This document shows, piece after piece, positions 16,574 to 24,602 of a DNA stretch of 64,000 nt (position 1 is the first letter of the stretch; the number at the start of each line of letters is the position of its first letter). The notes under the pieces are model-generated. The model searched no databases and had not been told where the DNA came from. It saw only the letters and a list, made by a program, of their open reading frames with translations. The translations under genes were made by a program, and so were the position numbers. Source of the stretch: Chryseobacterium salivictor (lineage in GTDB: Bacteria > Bacteroidota > Bacteroidia > Flavobacteriales > Weeksellaceae); the NCBI RefSeq assembly GCF_004359195.1, contig NZ_CP037954.1, positions 930,001 to 994,000 on the forward strand, in the 5' to 3' direction.

Positions 16574-17641
16574 TTACTGTCCTTTATTCAGGAAAGCATC
16601 CCAACCTTGCGCGTTCAAAGCAACCAGTTCGCCACTTCCTCTCGCTACCAAATAATTTCCCTGCTCTAAATCTACTGCGTGACCGATAATCGTAAAGTCC
16701 GGATGGTTTCTTATTTTTTCGAAATCAGCCGGCGCGATTGTAAATAACAATTCGTAATCTTCGCCGCCGTTCAATGCACACATTACAGGATTTAAGTTTA
16801 ATTCTTCTGCCGTAGAAACCGTTAAAGAATCCATCGGGATTTTTTCTTCGTAGATTCGGAAGCCCACTTTACTCTGATCCGATAAATGTAATGTTTCAGA
16901 AGACAAACCATCAGAAACATCAATCATAGAAGTGGGATGGATATCCAGTTCTTTCAGTGCTTTCTTAATGTCCATCCGCGCTTCCGGCTTGAGTTGTCTT
17001 TCGAGAATATAATCATATCCTTCCATTTCGGGCTGCATATTTGGATTGGCCAGAAATACAGAATGTTCTCTTTCCAAAATCTGCAATCCCATATAAGCGC
17101 CGCCCAGATCGCCTGTTACGACCAACAGATCATTAGGTTTTGCGCCGCTTCTTTTTATTAAGTTTTCAGAATTTTCCAGCCCAATTGCTGTAATTGTAAT
17201 CACCAGTCCGGATGTAGAACTCGTGGTGTCGCCGCCGACCAAATCGACCTTGTAATGTTTGCAGGCCATATAAATTCCGGCATAGATTTCTTCCAATGCT
17301 TCCACGGGAAAGCGGCTCGAAACCGCCAGAGAAACCAAGATTTGAGTGGGTGTAGCATTCATTGCGGCAACATCACTCAAATTAACGACAACCGCTTTGT
17401 AGCCCAAATGTTTCAACGGAACATAGCCCAAGTTGAAATGAACGCCTTCGGCCAAAACATCAGTGGTTACGACTACTTTTTTACCGTCAGGATTGATGAC
17501 TGCGCAATCGTCCCCTACAGAAACTTCTGTGGAAGGATTTTCAAAACTAAAGTTTTCGGTAAGATGTTTTATGAGCCCAAATTCTCCATATTTGGAAATC
17601 GGAGTTAATTCAGGGTTTTTATCTTCTAACATTATATTCAT
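16574..17641 (-). CDS. thiL: Thiamine-monophosphate kinase
   Basis: This ATP-dependent kinase makes thiamine diphosphate from thiamine monophosphate. It has 355 residues and belongs to the PurM/SelD/ThiL fold: an N-terminal metal/ATP site with VGDDCAVI, a central DLVGGDTTSS motif, and a C-terminal half with MIDVSDGL and NGGEDYELLF. ATG at 17641; the next Met is three codons in. A thioesterase gene lies 22 bases upstream on the same strand. No TPP riboswitch is seen here. Confidence 0.95.
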   Translation of the reverse strand: MNIMLEDKNPELTPISKYGEFGLIKHLTENFSFENPSTEVSVGDDCAVINPDGKKVVVTTDVLAEGVHFNLGYVPLKHLGYKAVVVNLSDVAAMNATPTQILVSLAVSSRFPVEALEEIYAGIYMACKHYKVDLVGGDTTSSTSGLVITITAIGLENSENLIKRSGAKPNDLLVVTGDLGGAYMGLQILEREHSVFLANPNMQPEMEGYDYILERQLKPEARMDIKKALKELDIHPTSMIDVSDGLSSETLHLSDQSKVGFRIYEEKIPMDSLTVSTAEELNLNPVMCALNGGEDYELLFTIAPADFEKIRNHPDFTIIGHAVDLEQGNYLVARGSGELVALNAQGWDAFLNKGQ

Positions 17642-17663
17642 AGATTTAAAGAGGTTTTAGAAA

Positions 17664-18203
17664 TTATTGCTCGTTCTGTTGCTCTTTATCTTTTTTCCAG
17701 ATAAAGGTATTTCTTTTATGAAAAGGCTCTACATTTTCCGGTTTGAAAGGCAAATCTTTTAAGTCCTGTCTTGTCAAAGTTTTTACGTGTTCGCTTTTGA
17801 ATTCATTCATCACTTCCAGCACGTCATCGGGTGGCGCTGTCGATTTTCTCAACATCGTATCAATCCAGACTCCTGTGGCTTCAGCTGTTGCACAATGCGT
17901 TCCGTCGGGTAGATAAAACTTGTGAACAAACTGGTAAATACTTGCATCGTCAGACATTCCGGCGATTTCCAAGGAAACAAACACCGTTTGATCCGCATAG
18001 ATTTCTTTAAAAAAAGAATACCGCTCATGCAAAATTACAGGTCCAATTCCCCATCGGGTCAATTCTTTCAAGCCCATTTTATGCGAATTCATGAACGCCA
18101 TTCTGGTTTGCGCACAATACATGACGTAAGAAGAATTTGCCAGGTGTCGGTTCGCGTCGATATCGCTCCAGCGAACTTCGAATTTATAATGATAATCAGA
18201 CAT
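17664..18203 (-). CDS. Acyl-CoA thioesterase, 4HBT hotdog family
   Basis: This 179-residue protein has a hotdog fold of the 4-hydroxybenzoyl-CoA thioesterase type. The active-site segment is RWSDIDANRHLANSSYV, with the usual Asp replaced by an equivalent position in DANRH. It would hydrolyse an acyl-CoA or acyl-ACP; the substrate is unknown. The charged tail (KKDKEQQNEQ) is probably disordered. It precedes thiL by 22 bases, so the two may be co-transcribed without an obvious functional link. Confidence 0.85.
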   Translation of the reverse strand: MSDYHYKFEVRWSDIDANRHLANSSYVMYCAQTRMAFMNSHKMGLKELTRWGIGPVILHERYSFFKEIYADQTVFVSLEIAGMSDDASIYQFVHKFYLPDGTHCATAEATGVWIDTMLRKSTAPPDDVLEVMNEFKSEHVKTLTRQDLKDLPFKPENVEPFHKRNTFIWKKDKEQQNEQ

Positions 18204-18400
18204 TTTTACTTTTTTTTAATTTGGGATCCCGTCCTTAAAAGGCGAGAGAGAGGGCGCAGATTCGCCTCCATTGAAGCATAATTTATAATTAACAAAAATA
18301 AGCATTAATGATGGTTTAGAAAAATGGTATTTTTGCAACTCATCAGTAAAAGCCGGTAAAAAACGTTTCTTACCCCCAAATTCGACTTATTCCTTCCATT

Positions 18401-19615
18401 ATGACAAAAAAGAAAATCATCATTATCGGCGGCGGCGCAGCAGGATTTTTCTGTGCAGCGAATCTCGACGAAACCCAGTTTGATGTAATCATCCTCGAAC
18501 AAAATTCTGATGTTTTGCAAAAGGTGAAGATTTCCGGTGGCGGAAGATGCAATGTTTCGCATGCCTGTTTCGATCCAAAAGAACTGGTACAGTTTTACCC
18601 GAGAGGAAATAAAGAACTGTTAAGTGTCTTTCATAAATTTCAACCAGGCGATACGATGGAATGGTTTGAAAAACGAAATGTTTCGTTAAAGATTGAAAAT
18701 GACAACAGAATTTTTCCTGAAAGCAATTCATCGCAAACGGTTATCGATACCTTAGTGGACGAAATTTCCCATAAAAATTTTCAGATTCATTCGAAATCGG
18801 TGGTTTTGGAAATTGCACAGAAAGAAAATCAATATTTAATCACAACCAGCACCAATAGCTATCTTGCTGATTTTGTTATTTATACAACCGGAAGTTCTCC
18901 GAAGTCTTTAAAAATGATTCAAAATCTCGGTCATAAAATTGTAGAGCCGGTTCCGTCTTTATTTACTTTTAATATTAAAAATGAAACATTGAAAGATTTA
19001 ATGGGAACGAGTTTTCCTCATGCAGAAGTCGCTATTCCCCAGTTAAAAATGGATGAATCCGGCCCGATGTTAATTACTCATTGGGGACTTTCCGGTCCGG
19101 CCATTTTAAAACTTTCGGCGTGGAAGGCGCGAGAACTTGCCAATTTAAAATATCAGTTTGAAATCGTTGTCAATTTTTTAGGAATCGATTTAGAATCTGC
19201 CGGGGAAACTTTTAAAAACTTTCGCCAGGAACATCCTAAAAAAACCGTTGGAAGTTCGAAAATATTTGATATTAGCACCCGTTTTTGGCATCGTATTCTT
19301 TGGTTGTCGAAAGTAGATTTAGATAAAAATATTTCTAACATTTCTGGTCAGGAACTGCTGAAAATCCTGCAAAATCTTTGTGAGAATAAAATGAAAGTCA
19401 ATGGAAAGTCAACATACAAAGATGAATTCGTGACAGCAGGTGGAATTGATTTAAAAGAAATCGATTTTAAAACCATGAAATCTAAACTGCTTCCTCACTT
19501 TTATATCGCCGGAGAAGTCTTAAATATCGATGCAGTTACCGGCGGATTTAACTTTCAGGCGTGCTGGAGTGAGGCTTGGCTGATCGCCCAAGATTTAAAC
19601 TCCCAGCCATTTTAA
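18401..19615 (+). CDS. FAD-dependent oxidoreductase, HI0933 family
   Basis: This 404-residue flavoprotein starts with a Rossmann FAD motif (IIIIGGGAAGFFCA). It has the family signature SGGGRCNVSH around residue 46, a middle insertion domain (LITHWGLSGPAIL), and the C-terminal FAD motif GEVLNIDAVTGGFNFQ. The HI0933/YhiN family includes BaiN-type and other reductases; the natural substrate is generally unknown. It is a single gene, and there is no evidence linking it to the neighbours. Confidence 0.87.
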   Translation: MTKKKIIIIGGGAAGFFCAANLDETQFDVIILEQNSDVLQKVKISGGGRCNVSHACFDPKELVQFYPRGNKELLSVFHKFQPGDTMEWFEKRNVSLKIENDNRIFPESNSSQTVIDTLVDEISHKNFQIHSKSVVLEIAQKENQYLITTSTNSYLADFVIYTTGSSPKSLKMIQNLGHKIVEPVPSLFTFNIKNETLKDLMGTSFPHAEVAIPQLKMDESGPMLITHWGLSGPAILKLSAWKARELANLKYQFEIVVNFLGIDLESAGETFKNFRQEHPKKTVGSSKIFDISTRFWHRILWLSKVDLDKNISNISGQELLKILQNLCENKMKVNGKSTYKDEFVTAGGIDLKEIDFKTMKSKLLPHFYIAGEVLNIDAVTGGFNFQACWSEAWLIAQDLNSQPF

Positions 19616-19680
19616 AATCGGATAAAATCAGGTGTCTGTAAACATTAATTTTATTAAATTTGAACAAATTAAAATATAGA

Positions 19681-19998
19681 ATGAAAAACATATTTGCTTT
19701 TGTCTTATTTCTTATCATGTTGACTTCCTGCCAAACCCGCGTGGTAAGTATGCAGAAGCCGCTGAAAAACAACTCGCTGGAACTCTACCAGAAATATACC
19801 GTTCAAACGAATGACGCTAAAGTGATTAAGCTTGAAGTTTTAAAATTAGACGATGAAAATATCTACGGAAAATTAAAATCCGGCGAAGATGTTATTATAA
19901 AAAAGAGCGATGTTCGCGAAGCTAAAAAATTGGATTTATTTTCTTCGATAGCGCTTGCGGTAGCTGCGATTGTGGCCGTTATTATTGTACCGATCTAA
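19681..19998 (+). CDS. Small lipoprotein with C-terminal membrane segment
   Basis: This 105-residue protein has a good lipoprotein signal (MKNIFAFVLFLIMLTSCQ). A small domain of about 60 residues (KVIKLEVLKLDDENIYGKL, then a KSDVREAKK stretch) follows, and the protein ends with a hydrophobic helix (IALAVAAIVAVIIVPI). The middle resembles small bacterial proteins in which a beta-rich segment is followed by a helix. ATG at 19681 is chosen because a TTG seven codons upstream would bury the signal. Function unknown. Confidence 0.75.
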   Translation: MKNIFAFVLFLIMLTSCQTRVVSMQKPLKNNSLELYQKYTVQTNDAKVIKLEVLKLDDENIYGKLKSGEDVIIKKSDVREAKKLDLFSSIALAVAAIVAVIIVPI

Positions 19999-20018
19999 CC
20001 GGTAAATTAACAGATAAA

Positions 20019-20055
20019 AAAGGAGTGAATTTAATTGGTTCACTCCTTTTTTTTT
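20019..20055. terminator. Bidirectional terminator between the lipoprotein gene and uvrB
   Basis: Eleven-base perfect arms, AAAGGAGTGAA (20019-20029) and TTCACTCCTTT (20039-20049), are flanked by A and T runs. It lies between convergent genes, two bases from the uvrB stop. Confidence 0.85.
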
Positions 20056-20057
20056 CA

Positions 20058-22049
20058 TTAAGCTTTCAGCGCATTGATCTCATCTCTCAATTTGGCCGCT
20101 TTGATAAAGTCCAAATTCTTGGCGGCGGCTTCCATGGCTTTTTGTTTTTCCGCCACTAATTTTCCGATGTCATCGCTGCCGTATTTCGCTTTCTGTTCAG
20201 CAACCTCCTGCAAAATTTGTTTTTGGGTATATTTTTCATCGGGAAAATCTTTACTTCTTCCCACCAAAATCTCGGATATTTTTTTATTCAAAGCAGTCGG
20301 AACCTGGCCGTGCTTTTCATTGTATTCAATTTGTTTGCGCCTTCTATAAAGCGTTTCGTCGATGGTTGCCTGCATTGATTTCGTCATCTTATCGGCGTAC
20401 AGAATCGCCTTTCCGTTTAGATTTCTGGCGGCTCTTCCGACGGTTTGCGTCATTGATCTTCTGGAACGAAGCATGCCTTCTTTATCGGCATCTAAAATAG
20501 CGACCAGAGAAACTTCCGGTAAATCTAAACCTTCTCTCAATAAATTGACGCCGACCAAAACATCAAACAAACCAACACGCAAATCCTGCATAATCTGAAT
20601 ACGGTCCAAGGTTTCAACATCTGAGTGAATATACCGCGTTCTGATGCCGAACTTGGTGAAATACTTGGTTAATTCTTCTGCCATTTTTTTGGTCAACGTT
20701 GTAACCAAAGTCCGCTCGTCAACTTCCGCCCGTTTTTGAATTTCTTCCATCAAATCATCAATTTGATTTAAAGAAGGTCGGATTTCAATCACAGGATCCA
20801 GCAAGCCTGTCGGACGAATAAGCTGCTCTATATATTCTCCGCCACTTTTTTCAAGTTCATAATCGGCAGGCGTTGCAGAAACGTAAATCACCTGATTCTG
20901 AATTGCTTCAAATTCTTCAAATTTCAACGGACGGTTATCCATCGCCGCCGGAAGACGGAAGCCGTGCTCCACCAAAACTTCTTTTCGACTCCGGTCGCCG
21001 CCATACATCGCATGAACCTGCGGAATCGTAACGTGGCTTTCATCGATTACCATTAAATAATCTTTAGGAAAATAATCCAACAGGCAGAATGGTCTGGACC
21101 CCGGTAATCTGCCGTCAAAATAGCGGGAATAATTCTCGATTCCGCTGCAGTAACCTAATTCCTTCATCATTTCTAAATCGAGTTCTGTGCGCTCCTGCAG
21201 GCGTTTTGCTTCGTACGGTTTTTCGATATCATTAAAGAAATCCACCTGTTTTACCATGTCATCCTGGATTTCCCGAATGGCACTTACTTGCGTTTCTTTC
21301 GAGGTTACAAAAAGGTTTGCAGGATAGATTTGGATCTCATCGAAATTGTCCATTACATTTCCGGACAGGGGATCAAAACTTTGAATAGTCTCGATCTCGT
21401 CACCGAAAAACTGAATCCGTATTGCATTATCCGCATACGCCGGAAATACATCGACAACGTCACCTTTCACCCGGAATGTTCCGCGTGTAAATTCATTTAG
21501 GGTTCTGGCGTATAATGCATTAACTAAAGAATGCAGAAGATTGGTTCTTGTAATTTTCTGATTTTTCTCAATTGAAATAAGCGATTTATGAAATTCAGCC
21601 GGGTTTCCAATACCGTAAATACAGGAGACGGAAGCGACAATGATAACGTCTCTTCTACCGGAAAGCAAACTCGCTGTCGCAGAAAGCCGTAGTTTTTCTA
21701 CTTCTTCATTGATGGATAAATCTTTTTCAATATAGGTATTGGTGGAAGCAATAAATGCTTCCGGCTGGTAATAATCGTAATAGGAAACAAAATATTCCAC
21801 GGCATTATCCGGGAAAAACTCTTTGAATTCTACAAATAATTGAGCAGCCAACGTTTTGTTATGCGCAAGCACCAATGTGGGTTTCTGCGTATTGTTTACT
21901 ACATTGGCAATGGTGAAGGTTTTCCCGGAACCGGTAACTCCCAGAAGGGTTTGGTATTTCTCACCGATTTCCAGACCTTCAGTCAGTTTTTTGATGGCAG
22001 TTGGCTGATCGCCTGTAGGTTTATATTCCGATTGAAGTTTAAATTCCAT
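20058..22049 (-). CDS. uvrB: Excinuclease ABC subunit B
   Basis: This damage-verifying helicase-like subunit of nucleotide excision repair has 663 residues. Walker A LLGVTGSGKTFT, the beta-hairpin YYQPEAFIAST, DEAD-type DESHVT, the LLREGLDLPEVSLV segment and motif VI TVGRAARN are all present, and a C-terminal UVR motif (KAMEAAAKNLDFIKAAKLRDEI) binds UvrC/UvrA. ATG at 22049. The remains of a toxin-antitoxin module end 40 bases upstream on the same strand, so uvrB may once have been read through from its promoter. Confidence 0.98.
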   Translation of the reverse strand: MEFKLQSEYKPTGDQPTAIKKLTEGLEIGEKYQTLLGVTGSGKTFTIANVVNNTQKPTLVLAHNKTLAAQLFVEFKEFFPDNAVEYFVSYYDYYQPEAFIASTNTYIEKDLSINEEVEKLRLSATASLLSGRRDVIIVASVSCIYGIGNPAEFHKSLISIEKNQKITRTNLLHSLVNALYARTLNEFTRGTFRVKGDVVDVFPAYADNAIRIQFFGDEIETIQSFDPLSGNVMDNFDEIQIYPANLFVTSKETQVSAIREIQDDMVKQVDFFNDIEKPYEAKRLQERTELDLEMMKELGYCSGIENYSRYFDGRLPGSRPFCLLDYFPKDYLMVIDESHVTIPQVHAMYGGDRSRKEVLVEHGFRLPAAMDNRPLKFEEFEAIQNQVIYVSATPADYELEKSGGEYIEQLIRPTGLLDPVIEIRPSLNQIDDLMEEIQKRAEVDERTLVTTLTKKMAEELTKYFTKFGIRTRYIHSDVETLDRIQIMQDLRVGLFDVLVGVNLLREGLDLPEVSLVAILDADKEGMLRSRRSMTQTVGRAARNLNGKAILYADKMTKSMQATIDETLYRRRKQIEYNEKHGQVPTALNKKISEILVGRSKDFPDEKYTQKQILQEVAEQKAKYGSDDIGKLVAEKQKAMEAAAKNLDFIKAAKLRDEINALKA

Positions 22050-22088
22050 GGTGCAAAAATACGGAAAAGAAAGGAAGCAATACTTATT

Positions 22089-22379
22089 TTACATTTTTAG
22101 AATTTCGGCATGTGAGCTAATTCTGATGAGATGAATTTGCTTATTTCCTCATCAAACTGCAGCCAAATCAAAGCAAATCTGGAAGAATATGACATTCCCA
22201 GTGATTTTTATAATTGCCTTTCAATGGATGTGGTTTCATTCTTTCTGGCATCCCGTTCGTCCCGTCATTCATTAAATATTGGAAAATTTTTGGGGTTTCA
22301 TCCAATTTTTTGGATCTCTTTTTATTTTTTTTAAACCTTTTTGAACTGCGTCTTAAAATTTTATTTTGAACTTACTCAT
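22089..22379 (-). pseudogene. Decayed YafQ-type mRNA interferase toxin
   Basis: No single frame covers this stretch, but three joined frames give a protein of about 97 residues. It starts MSKFKIKF (ATG at 22377-22379), runs through PHPLKGNY, ECHILPDLLLIW and SSHAEIL, and ends at 22089. The two His of HPLKG and ECHI, the Asp of LPD and the late His of SHAE fit the YafQ/RelE fold catalytic set. Single-base losses are inferred near 22355, 22170 and 22144; each restores the family pattern. The start overlaps the end of the antitoxin frame (ATGAGTAA), a usual toxin-antitoxin arrangement. The reading is mine by eye. Confidence 0.75.
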
Positions 22380-22626
22380 TCAGTAAATCTTTCATTAAAT
22401 CATCAACATCAGAATATGCTTTTCCAGAACTATTTTTTATCATTTCTCCCGTTTCTTCTATCGCCGCGACGGTTTATTCATTCGGTTCGAAATATTCTGA
22501 ACTTTCGAACAAAAGAGTTTCGATATAATTATTTACACTGCGGTTTTCTTCTTTTGCTTTATTTTGCAAATGGGCGTATAAATTCTTACTTAATCTTATC
22601 GATGTTAATTTCTTTTCTTTTATCAT
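22372..22626 (-). pseudogene. Ribbon-helix-helix antitoxin with an internal stop codon
   Basis: The first 50 residues (MIKEKKLTSIRLSKNLYAHL and on) have the look of a ribbon-helix-helix DNA-binding domain. A TAA at 22474-22476 then interrupts the frame. Past the stop, the same frame continues with TVAAIEETGEMIKNSSG and AYSDVDDLMKDLLNE to a TAA at 22372, which is the usual toxin-neutralising tail. One substitution, GAA to TAA, explains the break. The truncated 50-residue product could still bind DNA. ATG at 22626, eight bases after an intact operator palindrome. Confidence 0.75.
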
Positions 22627-22633
22627 AATTGTA

Positions 22634-22665
22634 TTTTTATGTATTTGAATTGTAATACATAAAAA
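22634..22665. promoter_or_regulatory. Operator palindrome of the toxin-antitoxin module
   Basis: Perfect 12-base arms, TTTTTATGTATT (22634-22645) and AATACATAAAAA (22654-22665), are separated by eight bases. The position, eight bases before the antitoxin start, is that of an autoregulatory operator for a ribbon-helix-helix repressor. Confidence 0.6.
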
Positions 22666-22686
22666 CACTAACCAAATTTTTCACAT

Positions 22687-22719
22687 AAAAAAAGGAGCAA
22701 ATTAACTTCGCTCCTTTTT
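22687..22719 (-). terminator. Terminator of the BlaI/M56 operon
   Basis: Ten-base arms AAAAAGGAGC (22689-22698) and GCTCCTTTTT (22710-22719) lie just past the stop of the M56 gene, with T run on the minus strand. Confidence 0.8.
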
Positions 22720-22726
22720 CAATTAT

Positions 22727-24097
22727 TTATTTTGCAAACTGCATTGTTAAAGGAAGTTTAAATCTGTATTTTACCGCCTTCCCGTCTTCTGTCGCTGGAG
22801 TCCAGATATGTTCCGCACTAATTAATTTTACCACTCTTTCTGCTTCGCGATTGAATAACTCGTTTGGTCCTTCTGCAACAATGTCAGTCATTTTTCCATT
22901 TTCATCGATATTCGTATAAATTGTTGTTTTCTGTATGCCGATTTCTCCTTTGAATATAGAAGTATCAAAATTACTCTGAATTAAGGTTCTAAAAGCATTA
23001 ATGCCATTCGGAAATTGTGGTAGAATTCCTTTAAATTTACTTGGTGCCGAAACTGGAGCGGCTGCATCTTGAGATTGTTTTTTCTTAATGGTATCGTTTT
23101 TAAATGCAGACTCATCGCTTGTTCGTTTTGAAAATCTAATAATTTCTTTCTCAGATTTCGTAACCTTCTTTTTCTCAAATGATATAACATCTTGTTTTTC
23201 ATTTTCAGGAGAAGTCAGGTCGGGTTTAGCAGATGTTTCAGTCTGTGCATCAATTTTTTCGGTAAAAAACACAAATAAAATTGCAAGTATTGGCAGCAAA
23301 GCAAATTTCTTTATGCCTGTAAATTTGGAATTTTTAGAAGTCATCATAATAAATCGTTTTTTGGTGTTATTAAAATTAAATTGCTGTGTTAGATTATAAT
23401 TTTGTGAAACTGTGATTTCTTTTAAAATTAAATGCTGATAATTTTGAAGATCATAATTGTTTTGTAAAACATATTGGTCGGCTAAAAATTCATGGTTGGT
23501 CATCATCGCTTTTTTGTAAAAGAACAATGCGGGATTGAACCATGAGCATATTTTTAAAAACTCCACAAACAGAATATCAATGCTGTGCTTTTCAATCACA
23601 TGGCATTTTTCATGTAAAAATATTCTTTCATCAATTTGCTGATCAACTAGATATTTTCTGCTTAAATAAATAGTTTCAAGAAAACTGAAAGGCGCATAAT
23701 TTTGATTGATAATGAGCATTTTCTGATTTTTATAGTTTCGCTTTTCACCTTTTAACAATAAAAGTCGAAAGATTGAGTAAATGAATTTCATCAAAAAGAA
23801 AAGGGAAATAACCAAGTAACCAATCAGCAAAAATTGAATCCAATTAACTTCCGTTGCAGGATTATTTACTGTAGATGGCTGAAATTCTAAAACAGCATCA
23901 CCGATTAATAAATTTGGTTTTCCGATAGTTTTAAAAGGAGAGTTGAATGGTATAAACGGAATAATATAGGCGAAGATTAAAGTTGACAGAAGAAAAATTC
24001 GGTTGAATTTAAATGTTCGCTCTTTTTCTAAAAACAAGTGATAGAAAACAATTAGCAAACCAGAAGAAATCAATATTTTAAAAATTAGGGTCTCCAT
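22727..24097 (-). CDS. BlaR1-like M56 membrane metallopeptidase fused to a TonB C-terminal domain
   Basis: This 456-residue protein has four or more membrane segments in the first 290 residues and an M56 zinc site H162-E-K-C-H166 on the cytoplasmic-side loop, with a downstream NHEFLADQYV that gives the third ligand. A further membrane helix (about residues 264-283) leads into a Lys/Ser-rich linker and a TonB-C-like domain (about 355-456, with NIDENGKMTDIVAEGPN and AEHIWTPATEDGK). In place of the beta-lactam sensor domain of BlaR1 it therefore carries an energy-transducer-type domain. The BlaI-family repressor gene ends three bases upstream. It probably degrades or triggers loss of that repressor on a periplasmic signal; the signal is unknown. 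Confidence 0.88.
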   Translation of the reverse strand: METLIFKILISSGLLIVFYHLFLEKERTFKFNRIFLLSTLIFAYIIPFIPFNSPFKTIGKPNLLIGDAVLEFQPSTVNNPATEVNWIQFLLIGYLVISLFFLMKFIYSIFRLLLLKGEKRNYKNQKMLIINQNYAPFSFLETIYLSRKYLVDQQIDERIFLHEKCHVIEKHSIDILFVEFLKICSWFNPALFFYKKAMMTNHEFLADQYVLQNNYDLQNYQHLILKEITVSQNYNLTQQFNFNNTKKRFIMMTSKNSKFTGIKKFALLPILAILFVFFTEKIDAQTETSAKPDLTSPENEKQDVISFEKKKVTKSEKEIIRFSKRTSDESAFKNDTIKKKQSQDAAAPVSAPSKFKGILPQFPNGINAFRTLIQSNFDTSIFKGEIGIQKTTIYTNIDENGKMTDIVAEGPNELFNREAERVVKLISAEHIWTPATEDGKAVKYRFKLPLTMQFAK

Positions 24098-24100
24098 TTT

Positions 24101-24469
24101 TTAATCTTTTATTTGATGATCGATAATATCCCGAAGGTCTTTCAGTTGGTCTTGGGAAAGTTTTTTACTACTGGCGAAAAAAGAGGCAAACTGGGAAACT
24201 GAACTGTTGAAAAAACGATCAATCATAACATTCATCTCGTGATTGAAATAGGTTTCCTTATCTACTTTCGGGAAATACTCTCTAGAATTACCAAAGATTT
24301 TGTAACCCACTAAATTTTTAGTTTGCATTCTTTTTAAAAGTGTTGCAATGGTTGTAGATGCGGGTTTTGGTTCAGGATATATTTCTAAAATATCTTTCAT
24401 GAATGCCGTTTTCTGCTCCCATAATATATCCATGATCTGCTTTTCTGCTTCCGTTAACTTCTGTTTCAT
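24101..24469 (-). CDS. BlaI/MecI family transcriptional repressor
   Basis: This 122-residue winged-helix protein matches the BlaI family: LTEAEKQIMDILWEQKTAFM at the N-terminus, the recognition-helix region PKPASTTIATLLKRM, and a C-terminal dimerisation and cleavage region with FFASSKKLS. It is the first gene of a two-gene operon with the M56-TonB fusion, three bases apart. A TACA-AA-TGTA dyad lies 20 bases upstream, the expected operator. Confidence 0.92.
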   Translation of the reverse strand: MKQKLTEAEKQIMDILWEQKTAFMKDILEIYPEPKPASTTIATLLKRMQTKNLVGYKIFGNSREYFPKVDKETYFNHEMNVMIDRFFNSSVSQFASFFASSKKLSQDQLKDLRDIIDHQIKD

Positions 24470-24489
24470 TTCTACAAGTTTATATTCTC

Positions 24490-24505
24490 TTCTACAAATG
24501 TAGAA
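24490..24505. promoter_or_regulatory. BlaI-type operator
   Basis: The 16-base dyad TTCTACAAATGTAGAA has perfect seven-base arms around two bases and contains the TACA/TGTA core of BlaI/MecI operators. It lies 20 bases before the repressor gene. It is within the same 133-base gap as the divergent sugar dehydrogenase gene. Confidence 0.65.
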
Positions 24506-24602
24506 TAATATTTTAATTCATCAAACTTTTTCCAAATAATTTAATGATTATTAACCTAGAACATTTTTTGTAACTTTAAAAAACAATTAAATACGCTTTA
24601 TT

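Noticed and set aside
22131..22628. Two plus-strand open frames, 67 and 95 codons
   Set aside because: They lie opposite the decayed toxin-antitoxin frames, and their sequences are hydrophobic or of low complexity as expected from the reverse of AT-rich coding DNA.
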